Source: DASYAN01 sp034431765 (GTDB taxonomy: Bacteria; Chloroflexota; Ktedonobacteria; Ktedonobacterales; Ktedonobacteraceae). Taken from it: a DNA stretch of 64,000 nt. This document shows, in pieces, positions 1-8,776 of the stretch. The translations under genes were made by a program, and so were the position numbers. Every line of letters starts with the position of its first letter. Position 1 is the stretch's first letter. The notes under the pieces are model-generated. The model was not told the DNA's origin, did not search any database, and was given only the letters and a program-made list of their open reading frames with translations. The DNA is taken from positions 1 to 64,000 of the forward strand of contig DAOUDD010000095.1 of assembly GCA_034431765.1 (NCBI GenBank), read 5' to 3'.

Positions 1-942
1 GACCTGTGGTCGATCTTCAACTTCCTCAATCCCGGCTACCTGGGCAAAGAGGCGCAATTCCGCAAAACTTTTGAGATGCCGATCTATAAAGGAAGCGATC
101 CGAGCAAATCGGCCACGCTCAAGCAACTGGTCGAACCCTTCATTCTGCGCCGCGTCAAGACCGACAAGCGCATCATCGACGACCTGCCAGAGAAGATCGA
201 GCAGAAGATGTTCTGCACGCTCTCGCCCGAGCAGGCCTCGCTCTACGAAGCGGTTGTCAAGGATGTCGAGGAGCAACTGGAGAGCGCTGAGGGGATGCAG
301 CGCCGCGGCCTGATCCTCTCGACCCTGCTGAAGCTCAAGCAAATCTGCAACCACCCTGCGCAGTTTTTGCAGGATAACAGCTCTTTTACAACCGAGCGCT
401 CACATAAGCTGCAACGGCTGGGCGAGATGATCGAAGAGGTGATTGACAGCGGCGACAGTGCGCTCATCTTTACGCAGTTTACCGAGATCGGCGATGCACT
501 GCAGCGCTATCTGGAGCAGAGCAAGCACTATACGACCTACTACCTGCACGGTGGCACGAATGTCAAACGGCGCGAGCAGATGGTGAGCGAGTTCCAGGAC
601 CCTGAGAGCGAGCCGGCCCTCTTTATCCTCTCGCTGCGTGCGGGCGGCGTCGGGCTGAACCTGACCAAAGCCAACCACGTCTTCCACTTTGATCGCTGGT
701 GGAATCCCGCCGTTGAGGACCAGGCGACCGACCGCGCTTTTCGTATCGGGCAGCGCCGCAATGTCTTCGTGCACAAATTCGTCGCCATGGGCACGATGGA
801 GGAGCGCATCGACGCGATGATCGAGGATAAGAAGAAGCTCTCCTCGCTCGTCGTTGGCAACGATGAAGCCTGGCTGACCGAGCTCGACAACGATACCTTT
901 AAAGATCTGATCGCCTTACGCCGTACTGCGGTGGTGGAGTAA
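1..942 (+). CDS. SNF2-family DNA helicase, C-terminal part (runs in from upstream)
   Basis: The reading frame is open from the first base, so the 5' part lies outside the window. The visible 313 residues begin DLWSIFNFLNPGYLG, the helper segment after the DEAD-box lobe of Swi2/Snf2 ATPases. The second RecA-like lobe follows, with ALIFTQFTEIG, YYLHGGT, AGGVGLNL and the arginine-finger motif DQATDRAFRIGQ. Known family role: ATP-driven translocation on double-stranded DNA or remodelling of DNA-protein complexes. The stop lies 5 bp before the SWIM zinc-finger gene, and this pairing is common in actinobacteria and Chloroflexota, which suggests one operon and a joint job in DNA transactions. Family assignment is firm; the substrate is unknown. 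Confidence 0.95.
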   Translation, partial: DLWSIFNFLNPGYLGKEAQFRKTFEMPIYKGSDPSKSATLKQLVEPFILRRVKTDKRIIDDLPEKIEQKMFCTLSPEQASLYEAVVKDVEEQLESAEGMQRRGLILSTLLKLKQICNHPAQFLQDNSSFTTERSHKLQRLGEMIEEVIDSGDSALIFTQFTEIGDALQRYLEQSKHYTTYYLHGGTNVKRREQMVSEFQDPESEPALFILSLRAGGVGLNLTKANHVFHFDRWWNPAVEDQATDRAFRIGQRRNVFVHKFVAMGTMEERIDAMIEDKKKLSSLVVGNDEAWLTELDNDTFKDLIALRRTAVVE

Positions 943-947
943 TACAT

Positions 948-1793
948 ATGGGACAATTCAGCCGAACCTGGTGGAGCCAGCGCTTCATCGAGGCTCTCGA
1001 ACAATTTACCGATCCGAGCCGCCTGGGACGCGGGCGCTCGTATGCAAGCAATGGGCGTATTCTCGACTACACGATCGCGAATGGCAGCGTCAAGGCGCGT
1101 GTGCGCGGCTCGATCAACCCCTACTTTGGCGTCTATAAAGAGCCGACCTATAAAACGTCGATCACGCTCAAGGGAATCAGCGCGGAGGACTGGAAGCAGG
1201 TGATTCGCCAGATCTCCTCGCGCGCGGACCTGGTGACGAAACTGCTGCTCAACGAGATGCCCGACACGATTGAGGAGGCTTTTGACGAGCTGGGGCTGCA
1301 CCTGCTGCCGTATAGCGAGAGCGACTTCAACACCTCCTGCTCGTGTCCCGACTACGCCAACCCCTGCAAGCATATCGCCGGAGTCTACTACCTGCTCGCC
1401 TCAGCGCTCGACAAAGACCCATTTCTGATGTTCGAGCTACGCGGCCTCTCGCGTGCCGAACTGCACAAAGAGCTGGCGCAGTCTCCTCTCGGTCAGGTGC
1501 TCTCGTCCGCGCTCACCGCAGAAGAAGAAAACGTGCGGCCCGAGCCAGTCACCTCCTACTACACTCGTCCAACGCCCGCTCCCAAGGCAAAAGTAGCGAG
1601 CACCAGGGAGTTCTGGACCGGAGCAAAGCGCCTGCCCCCGCTGCAACCTGCTGCGTCGCAGACCAGCGTGCCAGCCCTGTTGATCAAGAAGGAAGGGGAT
1701 TATCCGGGCTTCTGGCCCAAAGATGCCTCCTTCATCGGTGTCATGGAAGAGCTATATGAGCGTGTGCGCACGAAGGGGAAGGGGATGAAGTGA
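948..1793 (+). CDS. SWIM zinc-finger domain protein, partner of SNF2 helicase
   Basis: 281 residues. A SWIM zinc-binding signature CxCx(n)CxH is visible near residues 131-144 as CSCPDYANPCKH, followed by the helix IAGVYYLLA. SWIM domains bind DNA or protein; the family member next to a SNF2 ATPase is thought to help it engage DNA. The N-terminal 110 residues hold the conserved WWSQRF..AL and GR.YA segments of these proteins. The C-terminal 100 residues are Pro/Ala-rich and probably flexible. The gene starts 5 bp after the helicase with GGTGGAG upstream, so it is translationally close-coupled. Its last 94 bp overlap the end of the convergent minus-strand gene. Confidence 0.9.
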   Translation: MGQFSRTWWSQRFIEALEQFTDPSRLGRGRSYASNGRILDYTIANGSVKARVRGSINPYFGVYKEPTYKTSITLKGISAEDWKQVIRQISSRADLVTKLLLNEMPDTIEEAFDELGLHLLPYSESDFNTSCSCPDYANPCKHIAGVYYLLASALDKDPFLMFELRGLSRAELHKELAQSPLGQVLSSALTAEEENVRPEPVTSYYTRPTPAPKAKVASTREFWTGAKRLPPLQPAASQTSVPALLIKKEGDYPGFWPKDASFIGVMEELYERVRTKGKGMK

Positions 1794-2821
1794 AATAGGG
1801 ATAGATATTCTCCTTTTGCGCCTGGACGTGAGCCCTGAAACTCTGCTGCTGTGTCTTTGATTCTTTGTGTAGAAGGGCTTTCATAGAAAGGGGCATCGAT
1901 CTGCCAGACTTTTACTCTATGGTCAGCCGTACCAAAGGCAATTCGATAGGGAAGGAAGGATGCCCAGCTAATCCCGTTCACTCCAACTGTGGAGCTATAT
2001 GGGTGTAAATGTGTTGTTTCGCCTTTATAATTAGCGATGGCATACTCTTCAAGTGGATGGTTAGCAGCATCTGGAGAGTACTTACATGGGCAGAACTCTA
2101 TACTTTGCCTTTCAGTACAGGATGCAATATAATTCTGATCTGGTGAAACTGCTATAGCTGTTATTGTGCCGTACATTGATCCAAGCAATTCAGATGATCT
2201 GCCTCCCGAGCGGTCCTCATTCGGAAATACTACTGCATTCTGCGGTTGCCAGGCTGAGAGGTATATGTCTTGAGCTATAACAATCCTTTCCTGCTCGTCT
2301 GCTGAAGCTGGAAGCCATGCAAGCGCTTTGATGACACGCGGCTTATGGTTGAAAACAGCTACCATGCGTGCTCGATCTGGAAATCCCCGCCGCGAGCGAA
2401 GAAAGGCGCGCATATTTCCAACAGTGAGCTCGTAGAGGAAAAAAGAGATTTTCTGAAAATGGTACGTTAGAAGGTGCCAGAGGAAGATGATCGCTCCCTC
2501 ACCTGACAAGGTCAGAAATGTGAGAAGAAGCGATGCAGTAGCTCCATAGACGATAAGAAGGAGACCTATACCAATCAAGATCCGATTAAGATAGAGTTTT
2601 GCGAGAAGTAATAGCCCGAATTGTAATGCAATAAAAAACACGACTATAGAATTAATAAGAAAGAATATAGGCCTAATAAGAGGTAAGAGTGTAGTATATA
2701 ATTCATCGTACTTTGAAGACTTCTTTTGTTTAGATGGATTGGGCCATGACCAGGAGAAGTACATAAATGAAAGGTGTATAACAATGCCAATGAGAAGGAG
2801 TATAACACCGATCCTAATCAT
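1700..2821 (-). CDS. membrane protein with partial WD40-like repeats
   Basis: About 373 residues from the ATG at 2821, preferred over an ATG 18 bases upstream because AAGGG sits 5-8 bases before it. The first 140 residues contain four hydrophobic segments (IRIGVILLLIGIVIHLSFMYF, the stretch around FFLINSIVVFFIALQFGLLL, ILIGIGLLLIVYGATASLLL, IIFLWHLL). The rest resembles a few beta-propeller blades: ITAIAVSPDQNYIASC and VNGISWASF...IAFGTADHRVKVWQ. Only two or three blades are visible, too few for a closed propeller, so the gene may be truncated. It starts one base after the stop of the methyltransferase gene, so the two are probably co-transcribed. Function not recognised. Confidence 0.65.
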   Translation of the reverse strand: MIRIGVILLLIGIVIHLSFMYFSWSWPNPSKQKKSSKYDELYTTLLPLIRPIFFLINSIVVFFIALQFGLLLLAKLYLNRILIGIGLLLIVYGATASLLLTFLTLSGEGAIIFLWHLLTYHFQKISFFLYELTVGNMRAFLRSRRGFPDRARMVAVFNHKPRVIKALAWLPASADEQERIVIAQDIYLSAWQPQNAVVFPNEDRSGGRSSELLGSMYGTITAIAVSPDQNYIASCTERQSIEFCPCKYSPDAANHPLEEYAIANYKGETTHLHPYSSTVGVNGISWASFLPYRIAFGTADHRVKVWQIDAPFYESPSTQRIKDTAAEFQGSRPGAKGEYLSLFHFIPFPFVRTRSYSSSMTPMKEASLGQKPG

Positions 2822-2822
2822 G

Positions 2823-3692
2823 CTATCCCTTCGTACCATAAACAGTCATAATATGCCAGACACCGCAGAAATCTTTGGAGTACATTTCGGCGAGTGTTTC
2901 GCTGGTAGTCTTGTTGTACTCCTCCTCAGTTACAAGTTTCGATTGCAGCAAAGCGGGCTTGCTCAAGTGCGTCAGAACTTCCATATTACGGTAGAAGTCT
3001 GTCCAACCCTCTGTTTCGGCTGATACCTCGAAGGCATGGCCGATGTTGCCGATATCTGCAAAGCCATGCTGGCGCAACATACGAGGGAACATGTAAGTGA
3101 TGTCGTAGGTGTCTCCATTGGTGGAGAAGCCGTAGCCCGCGCGCCAGAGAAAATGATTGCCGAGCATACTGCCGCGCTGAAAGGCGGGGCTATTGGTGAT
3201 GCCCGCGTTGATGCCTTCAGTGAGACGGAGAATACCACCGGGGCGCAGGATGCGCGCGCATTCGGCGAGGAAGGCGGGCCAGGTGTTTCTGCGTAGCACA
3301 GCGACCAGAAAGCGTGCATTGACGAGATCGAATGAAGCGTCGGCAAAGTCGAGTGGTTTTGTGATATCCATGATGCCAAAGCTGACGTTGTCGAGCTGTT
3401 GAGCCTGTGCCTGTGCGTTGGCGTAGTCAACCATTGTGCGACTGATATCGACTCCAGCCACTTCCATATGCTGATATGTGAATGCAAGGTCAAGCGCCCA
3501 GCCACCGGGACCACAGGCAAGATCGATGACGTGCTCAAGCCGATCACGTGTCTCCTGCGTCTGTTCAGCAAGTGGTCCACCCATCGCTTTTGTGATGAAG
3601 CGACCTTGGTTGGTGAGCCGCGCCATCTCTGCCGGGCTTTCCGGGTCCAGCACGTAGGTGTGCGCGCCTTTGTCTGGTGGAGGAGTGCTCAT
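2823..3692 (-). CDS. class I SAM-dependent methyltransferase
   Basis: 289 residues from ATG 3692, chosen because AGGAG lies 8 bases upstream; a TTG-started form 18 bases longer is less likely. Motif I of class I methyltransferases is clear as VIDLACGPGGWALDLA near residue 55, followed by the acidic strand end VAGVDIS, and motif post-I FGIMDITKPL and FDLVNARFLV. The substrate cannot be read from sequence; the overall form is like the UbiE/small-molecule methyltransferases. The downstream membrane/WD40-like gene begins one base after its stop, so they form a two-gene unit read leftward. Confidence 0.85.
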   Translation of the reverse strand: MSTPPPDKGAHTYVLDPESPAEMARLTNQGRFITKAMGGPLAEQTQETRDRLEHVIDLACGPGGWALDLAFTYQHMEVAGVDISRTMVDYANAQAQAQQLDNVSFGIMDITKPLDFADASFDLVNARFLVAVLRRNTWPAFLAECARILRPGGILRLTEGINAGITNSPAFQRGSMLGNHFLWRAGYGFSTNGDTYDITYMFPRMLRQHGFADIGNIGHAFEVSAETEGWTDFYRNMEVLTHLSKPALLQSKLVTEEEYNKTTSETLAEMYSKDFCGVWHIMTVYGTKG

Positions 3693-4276
3693 ACAACGTT
3701 TCTCCTGCAATTCATTGATAAGGGGATGATGGAAAGAGAGTGTTATCTTTTATGTTATAGAGACAGTATTCAGTATACAAATTGTGGAAGTATTTTGCAA
3801 GGTCTGGATGAAGAAGATGGTGTGCAGAGCTGGCAGGCTAATGGTGGAGGGGATGAGTGACCTTGAAGAATTGTGCTCGAACTCTTTGCCGACGTTAGTG
3901 AATGGTTCAGCAGAACAGGTAAAGTTTCAGTCACACGCACATGAAAAGTATTCTTGTCCAGCCCTCTCTACCCCAGGACGATACCGCGCTGCCAGTCATA
4001 GAGAAAGAAGATGCATTGAGAGATGTTTGCCCTACTAATAAGAAATGAATTCAAATTTTCTTCTTTCGGGAGCATGCAAAGTCCGAGTAAAAAGCTTGAC
4101 AAGAGTGTATATTAATGGTTATTATTGTATAGCGAATAATCGGTATCGAAAGTTTGCAAAATTGTCATATGACTTGACAATGAGAACAAGAGGTGAGAAC
4201 AGCGGACGCGCTGCACTCATCAGTATCAATCTACGCCGTTTTTTAGATGGATACTTCTTTCATGGAGGAAAGAAAC
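3693..4276. other. divergent intergenic region
   Basis: 584 bp between the leftward methyltransferase and the rightward secreted peptidase. Apart from the promoter listed below I see no convincing gene. Short open frames here lack ribosome binding sites and recognisable sequence. A second TTGACA occurs near 4172. Confidence 0.5.
4096..4125 (+). promoter_or_regulatory. sigma-70-type promoter candidate for the secreted peptidase
   Basis: TTGACA at 4096-4101 and TATTAT at 4120-4125 with an 18-bp spacer. Both boxes match the housekeeping consensus (6/6 and 5/6). It would leave an untranslated leader of about 145 bases before the ATG at 4277. Confidence 0.45.
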
Positions 4277-5035
4277 ATGAAACATGCACGGCACCTTCGT
4301 TTCCTACTTGTGACAGGCTTATTGGTGCTCACAGGGGTGATTGCAGTACTTGGCCAGGGATTGTTCCCCAGAACAATGTATGCAGCCGCAAGCAGCACGC
4401 ATACCAAAGCCGGAACACCTGCAAAACATGCATATTCGAACTACACCTTGAACATTAATAACCTTGACCCCAATTTGTCACAAGATTTCATCTCAAACGC
4501 GCAAAATGTGTTTGATTACAGCTATCCTTTGCTTGTCAATCGCTTTGGCAATTCCTCAACCCCCACAACTGTCACGCTGACTATTGATCCCTCGGCTAGT
4601 GGGGTGGCCTGGACAAGTGGCAGCGAGGTAACCATTGCCTCCACCTACTGGACACAGAATCCGAGCGATAATGCCTGGTTCACTCACGAATTGACCCATG
4701 TCGTGCAGCAGTATACAAATAGTGATGCACCTGGCTGGTTTGTCGAGGGTATGGCTGACTATGCACGCTACTATTATGCCCCCGACTGGGCGGAACCCAG
4801 CTGGTGGCATATTCCCGGTCCTCCGTCACCTGACGAGACTGGCCCCTCGGCCTATGGACCTGGTGCTCGTTTCCTCATCTGGTTGTCGCAGCGCAAGGAT
4901 TCGACCATCGTTGATCAGTTGAATACCGCGGCACAGAACGGCGAGGCATTCCTCCCGCTTTTCGAGCAATTGGCAGGGGGAACAGTTGACGAGGTATGGT
5001 CACAATACGTTGCAGATCCAGCCATCACGTTGTAG
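4277..5035 (+). CDS. secreted basic-secretory-protein-like zinc peptidase
   Basis: 252 residues from ATG 4277, chosen for GGAGG 8 bases upstream. An N-terminal signal segment (RFLLVTGLLVLTGVIAVLG after KHARHLR) predicts export; cleavage near AAASS is plausible. The catalytic zinc motif HExxH appears as FTHELTHVVQQY, followed about 20 residues later by GWFVEGMADYARYY, which supplies the third ligand. This is the arrangement of basic secretory protein peptidases, a family known from plants, fungi and some bacteria and believed to act outside the cell. The strong hairpin at 5068-5105 ends the transcript, so it is probably monocistronic. Family call good; substrate unknown. Confidence 0.82.
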   Translation: MKHARHLRFLLVTGLLVLTGVIAVLGQGLFPRTMYAAASSTHTKAGTPAKHAYSNYTLNINNLDPNLSQDFISNAQNVFDYSYPLLVNRFGNSSTPTTVTLTIDPSASGVAWTSGSEVTIASTYWTQNPSDNAWFTHELTHVVQQYTNSDAPGWFVEGMADYARYYYAPDWAEPSWWHIPGPPSPDETGPSAYGPGARFLIWLSQRKDSTIVDQLNTAAQNGEAFLPLFEQLAGGTVDEVWSQYVADPAITL

Positions 5036-5067
5036 GGTTGACCGCTATAAACGTTTGTTGGAGACAG

Positions 5068-5105
5068 AGAGGGTTCGCCTGGTTGTACGACCAGGTGAAC
5101 CCTCT
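5068..5105 (+). terminator. 16-bp hairpin after the peptidase gene
   Basis: Arms 5068-5083 and 5090-5105 pair over 16 bases with one G-U and a 6-base loop. It begins 32 bases after the stop codon. There is no long T run, so it could act as a terminator or as an mRNA-stabilising 3' hairpin. Confidence 0.65.
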
Positions 5106-5400
5106 GTTGCTGCCAGGGAGGAGTGAGTGAGCGCGGTGCGACTAGACGGGTGGGAGGAACGATTGTGTTGGCGAGATGGGAGGCGAGGGCGAACGTGAGT
5201 GGAGTGCAAGCGGTGGAGACGCTAGCTGCCTTTGATGGTATAGAGCAAGAATGGTATGTTCTTGCTTCATTTTATGAAGTAAGAAATTTTGAGCCATGTA
5301 TTCCCAATTATAGTAACTTGACCCTCATCAATTTAAGGTATTAAAATACTGGTAAAGATATATGTATCATTCTACAATTTATATGAATGTAAAAGAGGGA

Positions 5401-5538
5401 ATGCTTATGGTGACGGACGATACTATACAATATCCCATTGCTGATATTCATTCTACCGCAGAAGCGCAGCGTAATAGTTTGAACGATGTATGGGACCAGC
5501 ATTCATGGCGTCCGCTTCGTCGGGCAGCAGGGATGTGA
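5401..5538 (+). CDS. possible small protein, 43-45 residues
   Basis: ATG at 5401 or, better, 5407 (GAGGGA 6-7 bases upstream) opens a frame reading MVTDDTIQYPIADIHSTAEA and ending RRAAGM. The composition is soluble and protein-like with no membrane segment. I recognise no family. The flanking 5106-5400 and 5539-5606 hold nothing else I can identify. It may be a remnant of a longer gene. Confidence 0.3.
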   Translation: MLMVTDDTIQYPIADIHSTAEAQRNSLNDVWDQHSWRPLRRAAGM

Positions 5539-5606
5539 GCCCTCGCCTCTTACCTTGATGCCAATTGTCCTCTGTCCACAAGGTCCGCCCCAATTGGTCA
5601 CCTCCC

Positions 5607-7988
5607 TTAAGCCGCAGGGCCGTCTGATTGCGTTTGTGCTTTTCTGGGTAGGGGAGCGCGGCCTGGAGGCTGTGGGGGGCGTGGACCTGCCTGGATAGGT
5701 GGAATGGGGCGCGTAACTGCTACATTGGCTGCCGTCAGATGGATCTCCTCCCCATGGTGAAGTACTGTGAGTGGTGGGCCATCGAGCAGTTGATAGGTTG
5801 CTTCGCTCGACTTCACCTCGGCACGCAGACGGGAGCCGCAGAACAGGAGGTGGAAGGCGAGCCGTGTGAGTGCCTGGGGCAAGCGTGGCGCGAAGGAGAG
5901 GGAGCCGTTTTGGATGCGCATACCGCCGAATCCAGCTACCAGCACTGTCCAGGCTCCAGCTAACGAGGCCATGTGCAGCCCATCGCGAACGTTGTGGTGC
6001 AGGTCGTGGAGGTCTACGAGCGCAGCCTCACCCAGGTAGTCGTAAGCGAGATCGAGCTGTCCTACCTCCGCGGCAATAACAGCCTGTGTGGAGGCCGAGA
6101 GGGAGGAGTCACGCACCGTCAAAGGCTCGTAGTAGGCGAAGTTGCGTACCTTTTGCTCAGCCGTGAACGCATCGCTGAGCACATACATCGCAAGAACGAG
6201 ATCAGCCTGCTTGATGACCTGCTTGCGATAGAGGTCAAAGTAGGGGAAGTGCAGGAAGAGCGGGTACTGATCGGGCTTAGTCCTGCTGAAGTCCCAGACC
6301 TCGTGCTCGGTAAAGGTCTCGGCCTGCGGAGTCACGCCTAAGCGTTCGTCGTAGGGGATGAACATCTTTTCGGCAGCTTCGCGCCACCTGGCTATTTCGG
6401 TAGCGTCCACGCCAAGCGCATGAGCTTTTTCGGGATAGAGCTGTACTCGCTCGGCAGCCCAGCGCAGGTTATGTTGGGCCATTAGATTGGTGTAGACATT
6501 GTTGTCAGCGATGGCGCTATACTCGTCGGGTCCGGTCACACCATCAATGCGGAACTTATCAGTTGCTTTATTATGATAGCCGAGAGAATACCAGAGCCGT
6601 GCCGTTTCCACGAGTAGCTCAAGGCCCACTGCCTGCTCGAAAGCGCTGTCATTCGTGGCCTGGATGTAGTTGGCGACGGCGTAGGCGATGTCGGCATTGA
6701 TATGGAAAGCAGCAGAACCGGCAGGCCAGTAGCCTGAGCACTCTGTTCCCTGAATGGTGCGCCAGGGGAAGGCAGCTCCTTGCAGCCCGAACTCGCGTGC
6801 CTGCTCACGTGCCTTGTCAAGAATCGAGTGACGCCAACGGAGTGCTCCGGCTGCCGCGCTTGGTAGCGTTAATATGAGCAATGGCAGGACAGATATCTCT
6901 GTATCCCAGAAGGCGTGACCGTCGTAGCCTGAACCTGTTAGCCCTTTGGCAGCGATGGGACGGCCCTCGCCGCGCGCTCCCGCTTGCAGGACGTGGAAGA
7001 GCGCGAAACGCACCGCTTGCTGGATCTCCGGGTCACCTTCCACCTCAACGTCTGCTCGTGCCCAGAAGTCGTCCAGGTAGGCACGCTGCTCAGCCAACAT
7101 ACCCTCCCAGCCTGTCTTGCGTGCTGCCGAGAGCGCCGCTCGGACCTGATCGTGGAGAGCAGAGCGAGAGCGCAGACTAGACCAGCCATAGCTGATGAAT
7201 TTGACGATGCGCAGCTTTTCTCCCGGCTGCAGCCGTGTCGTGAAGGTTATACGGACGATATCGGGGAGGCTTTCAGACGAGATGCCCATCCCGCCAGGTC
7301 CCTCAACGTGATGATCCACAGCTGCTCCCATGCGCAGATCACTAACTCGCGTGTGATGGATCAGCAGTCCACTGGTGCCCTCAGCCAGGTGCTCCTCGCT
7401 CACAAGAGGAGACTCAAGAGCGGCTCCTACGCGTGGGTCCTTGCTCTGAGGTGGAAGTGCCTCATTCGCCACCAGTTCCGACTGCACAACGATGCTCATT
7501 GAAGACTCAAGGGCTTCGACCTCGAAGCTGATGGCCGCAATAGCACGCTGAGTGAACGAGACCATGCGCACTGAAGAGACCCTGACCATTTTTCCAGCGG
7601 GCGAGGACCAGCGAACGTCGCGACGGAGGGTACCATCGCGCAAGTCGAGTTCGCGCTCGTGGTCGTGAAGCACGCCATAACGAACGTCGAAGGGTTCGTC
7701 ATCGACGAGGAGACGGATGAGTTTCCCATTGGTAACATTAATGACGGTCTGACCTGATTCCGGGTAGGCATATCCGCCCTCAGCATAGGGGAGGGGTCGT
7801 ACTTCGTAGAAGGAGTTTAGGTAAGTGCCGGGGATACCGAACGGTTCTCCCTCATCCAGATTGCCGCGCAGTCCAATGTGACCATTGGAGAGCGCGAAAA
7901 TGGACTCGGACTGTGCCAGGGTATCAAGATGAAGCTCCGTCTCACGAATGCTCCATTCCTCGATAGGAAAGGCAGGATGTTCAATCAT
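5607..7988 (-). CDS. GH65-family glycoside phosphorylase/hydrolase
   Basis: 793 residues, the usual length of GH65 enzymes (maltose, trehalose, kojibiose and nigerose phosphorylases). ATG 7988 has GGAGG 7 bases upstream. N-terminal beta-sandwich begins with FALSNGHIGLRGNLDEGEP and GTYLNSFYE; the (alpha/alpha)6 barrel has GYDGHAFWDTE and the general-acid region GVTGPDEYSAIADNNVYTN near residue 485. Family knowledge: inverting phosphorolysis of an alpha-glucoside giving beta-glucose-1-phosphate. A beta-phosphoglucomutase-like gene lies upstream on the same strand at 11238, the usual partner, now separated by an intron and a decayed gene. Exact disaccharide not readable; cytoplasmic, no signal peptide. 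Confidence 0.92.
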   Translation of the reverse strand: MIEHPAFPIEEWSIRETELHLDTLAQSESIFALSNGHIGLRGNLDEGEPFGIPGTYLNSFYEVRPLPYAEGGYAYPESGQTVINVTNGKLIRLLVDDEPFDVRYGVLHDHERELDLRDGTLRRDVRWSSPAGKMVRVSSVRMVSFTQRAIAAISFEVEALESSMSIVVQSELVANEALPPQSKDPRVGAALESPLVSEEHLAEGTSGLLIHHTRVSDLRMGAAVDHHVEGPGGMGISSESLPDIVRITFTTRLQPGEKLRIVKFISYGWSSLRSRSALHDQVRAALSAARKTGWEGMLAEQRAYLDDFWARADVEVEGDPEIQQAVRFALFHVLQAGARGEGRPIAAKGLTGSGYDGHAFWDTEISVLPLLILTLPSAAAGALRWRHSILDKAREQAREFGLQGAAFPWRTIQGTECSGYWPAGSAAFHINADIAYAVANYIQATNDSAFEQAVGLELLVETARLWYSLGYHNKATDKFRIDGVTGPDEYSAIADNNVYTNLMAQHNLRWAAERVQLYPEKAHALGVDATEIARWREAAEKMFIPYDERLGVTPQAETFTEHEVWDFSRTKPDQYPLFLHFPYFDLYRKQVIKQADLVLAMYVLSDAFTAEQKVRNFAYYEPLTVRDSSLSASTQAVIAAEVGQLDLAYDYLGEAALVDLHDLHHNVRDGLHMASLAGAWTVLVAGFGGMRIQNGSLSFAPRLPQALTRLAFHLLFCGSRLRAEVKSSEATYQLLDGPPLTVLHHGEEIHLTAANVAVTRPIPPIQAGPRPPQPPGRAPLPRKAQTQSDGPAA

Positions 7989-8009
7989 GGTCGGTCCTCC
8001 AATGTGCCG

Positions 8010-8588
8010 CTATAGACGGTGTGGCGTTGTATCTGGCTCTTTGATAATATCTGCATAAAGTACCTTAACCACTACTTTTTCGATTTTCTCTTTTTGGCGT
8101 TTACATTGTACTAGCATTGATGGCGGGAGATGATTGTCGTATGTCTTTGGCCATAACCGTACGTCTACACCATCGTCATTTCTACCAGGACCAATTTCGA
8201 CGGTAAATCCTGAGCGATCAAAAAACTCGGCGATTAGCCCTTCAAACTTCCTCCAGTTGATCTGGTTTATAGTGTCAAAATTAGCGGAAAGGTAATTTAT
8301 GAATCGTTGATCGAAAAAAAGCACCATTGATACTTTTCGCGCAATATAAGCGTTGGCATTATGCTATACGGTCGAGGTATAATACCCAATCGAAAAAGGA
8401 GTTGTGATACTAAATTTTCGTATTCTGAGTATTCTATTCGCAAGGTTCGTTCATCATCGCCAGCCAACAAATCTTTCTGGTAAGTGATCAATAATATCCT
8501 GTCGAGTCAACGCTAAACCTGCTTTATAGCCAGCTATTTCGCTAAGAGTAGAGAAGACTTCAATCCTTTTTTGACGAATATATCCCAT
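8010..8588 (-). pseudogene. decayed Mrr-like restriction endonuclease gene
   Basis: Three pieces in different frames together resemble one gene. 8588-8454 reads MGYIRQKRIEVFSTLSEIAG and stops at TGA. 8491-8297 contains YSEYENLVSQLLFRLGI. 8327-8010 contains the nuclease core FEGLIAEFFDRSGF...GRNDDGVDVRL...LVQCKRQ, which is the PD-(D/E)xK pattern of Mrr_cat domains (D then QxK). The last piece ends abruptly at 8010, 21 bp before the GH65 start codon, without the rest of the domain. Frameshifts plus truncation indicate a dead gene. It lies directly downstream of the selenocysteine tRNA 3' exon, a place where islands often integrate. Confidence 0.6.
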
Positions 8589-8665
8589 TTGGCTTCCTTA
8601 CTCTCTATACTAGTTAATTACATGTTCTCCCTTTTTCGAATTACCGTGAAATTCTCGCACTCATT

Positions 8666-8673
8666 TGGCAGAG
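8666..8673 (-). tRNA. selC: 3' exon of tRNA-Sec (CTCTGCCA)
   Basis: On the minus strand the eight bases immediately after the group II intron are CTCT-G-CCA. CTCT completes the 3' side of the acceptor stem begun by ACAC at the end of the 5' exon: ACAC+CTCT pairs with GGAGGTGT over eight pairs (seven Watson-Crick and one G-U at the end). G is the discriminator typical of tRNA-Sec and CCA is encoded. A chance match of these eight bases at exactly the intron boundary is very unlikely. Splicing has not been shown. Confidence 0.82.
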
Positions 8674-8729
8674 GTAGGGTAGGCAGCCAGCGAGGTAGTA
8701 TTACGCTCCTTTTCCGACTGCCCCCCGCC

Positions 8730-8763
8730 GAACCGTACATGCACCTTTCAGCGCATACGGCTC
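8730..8763 (-). ncRNA. group II intron domain V
   Basis: A 34-base hairpin starting GAGCCGTATGCG and ending GTACGGTTC with the AGC catalytic triad near its base and a GAAA-type loop (GCTGAAAGG). Length and sequence match bacterial domain V, the catalytic core. It lies 14 bases after the maturase stop, and domain VI follows at 8674-8729. Confidence 0.92.
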
Positions 8764-8776
8764 TCCAGTATCGTAA

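Noticed and set aside
540..1373. 277-codon minus-strand frame under SNF2 and SWIM genes
   Set aside because: Antisense shadow of two well-recognised genes.
3784..4038. 84-codon plus-strand frame in the 3.7-4.3 kb gap
   Set aside because: No ribosome binding site or recognisable sequence; it ends before the peptidase promoter.
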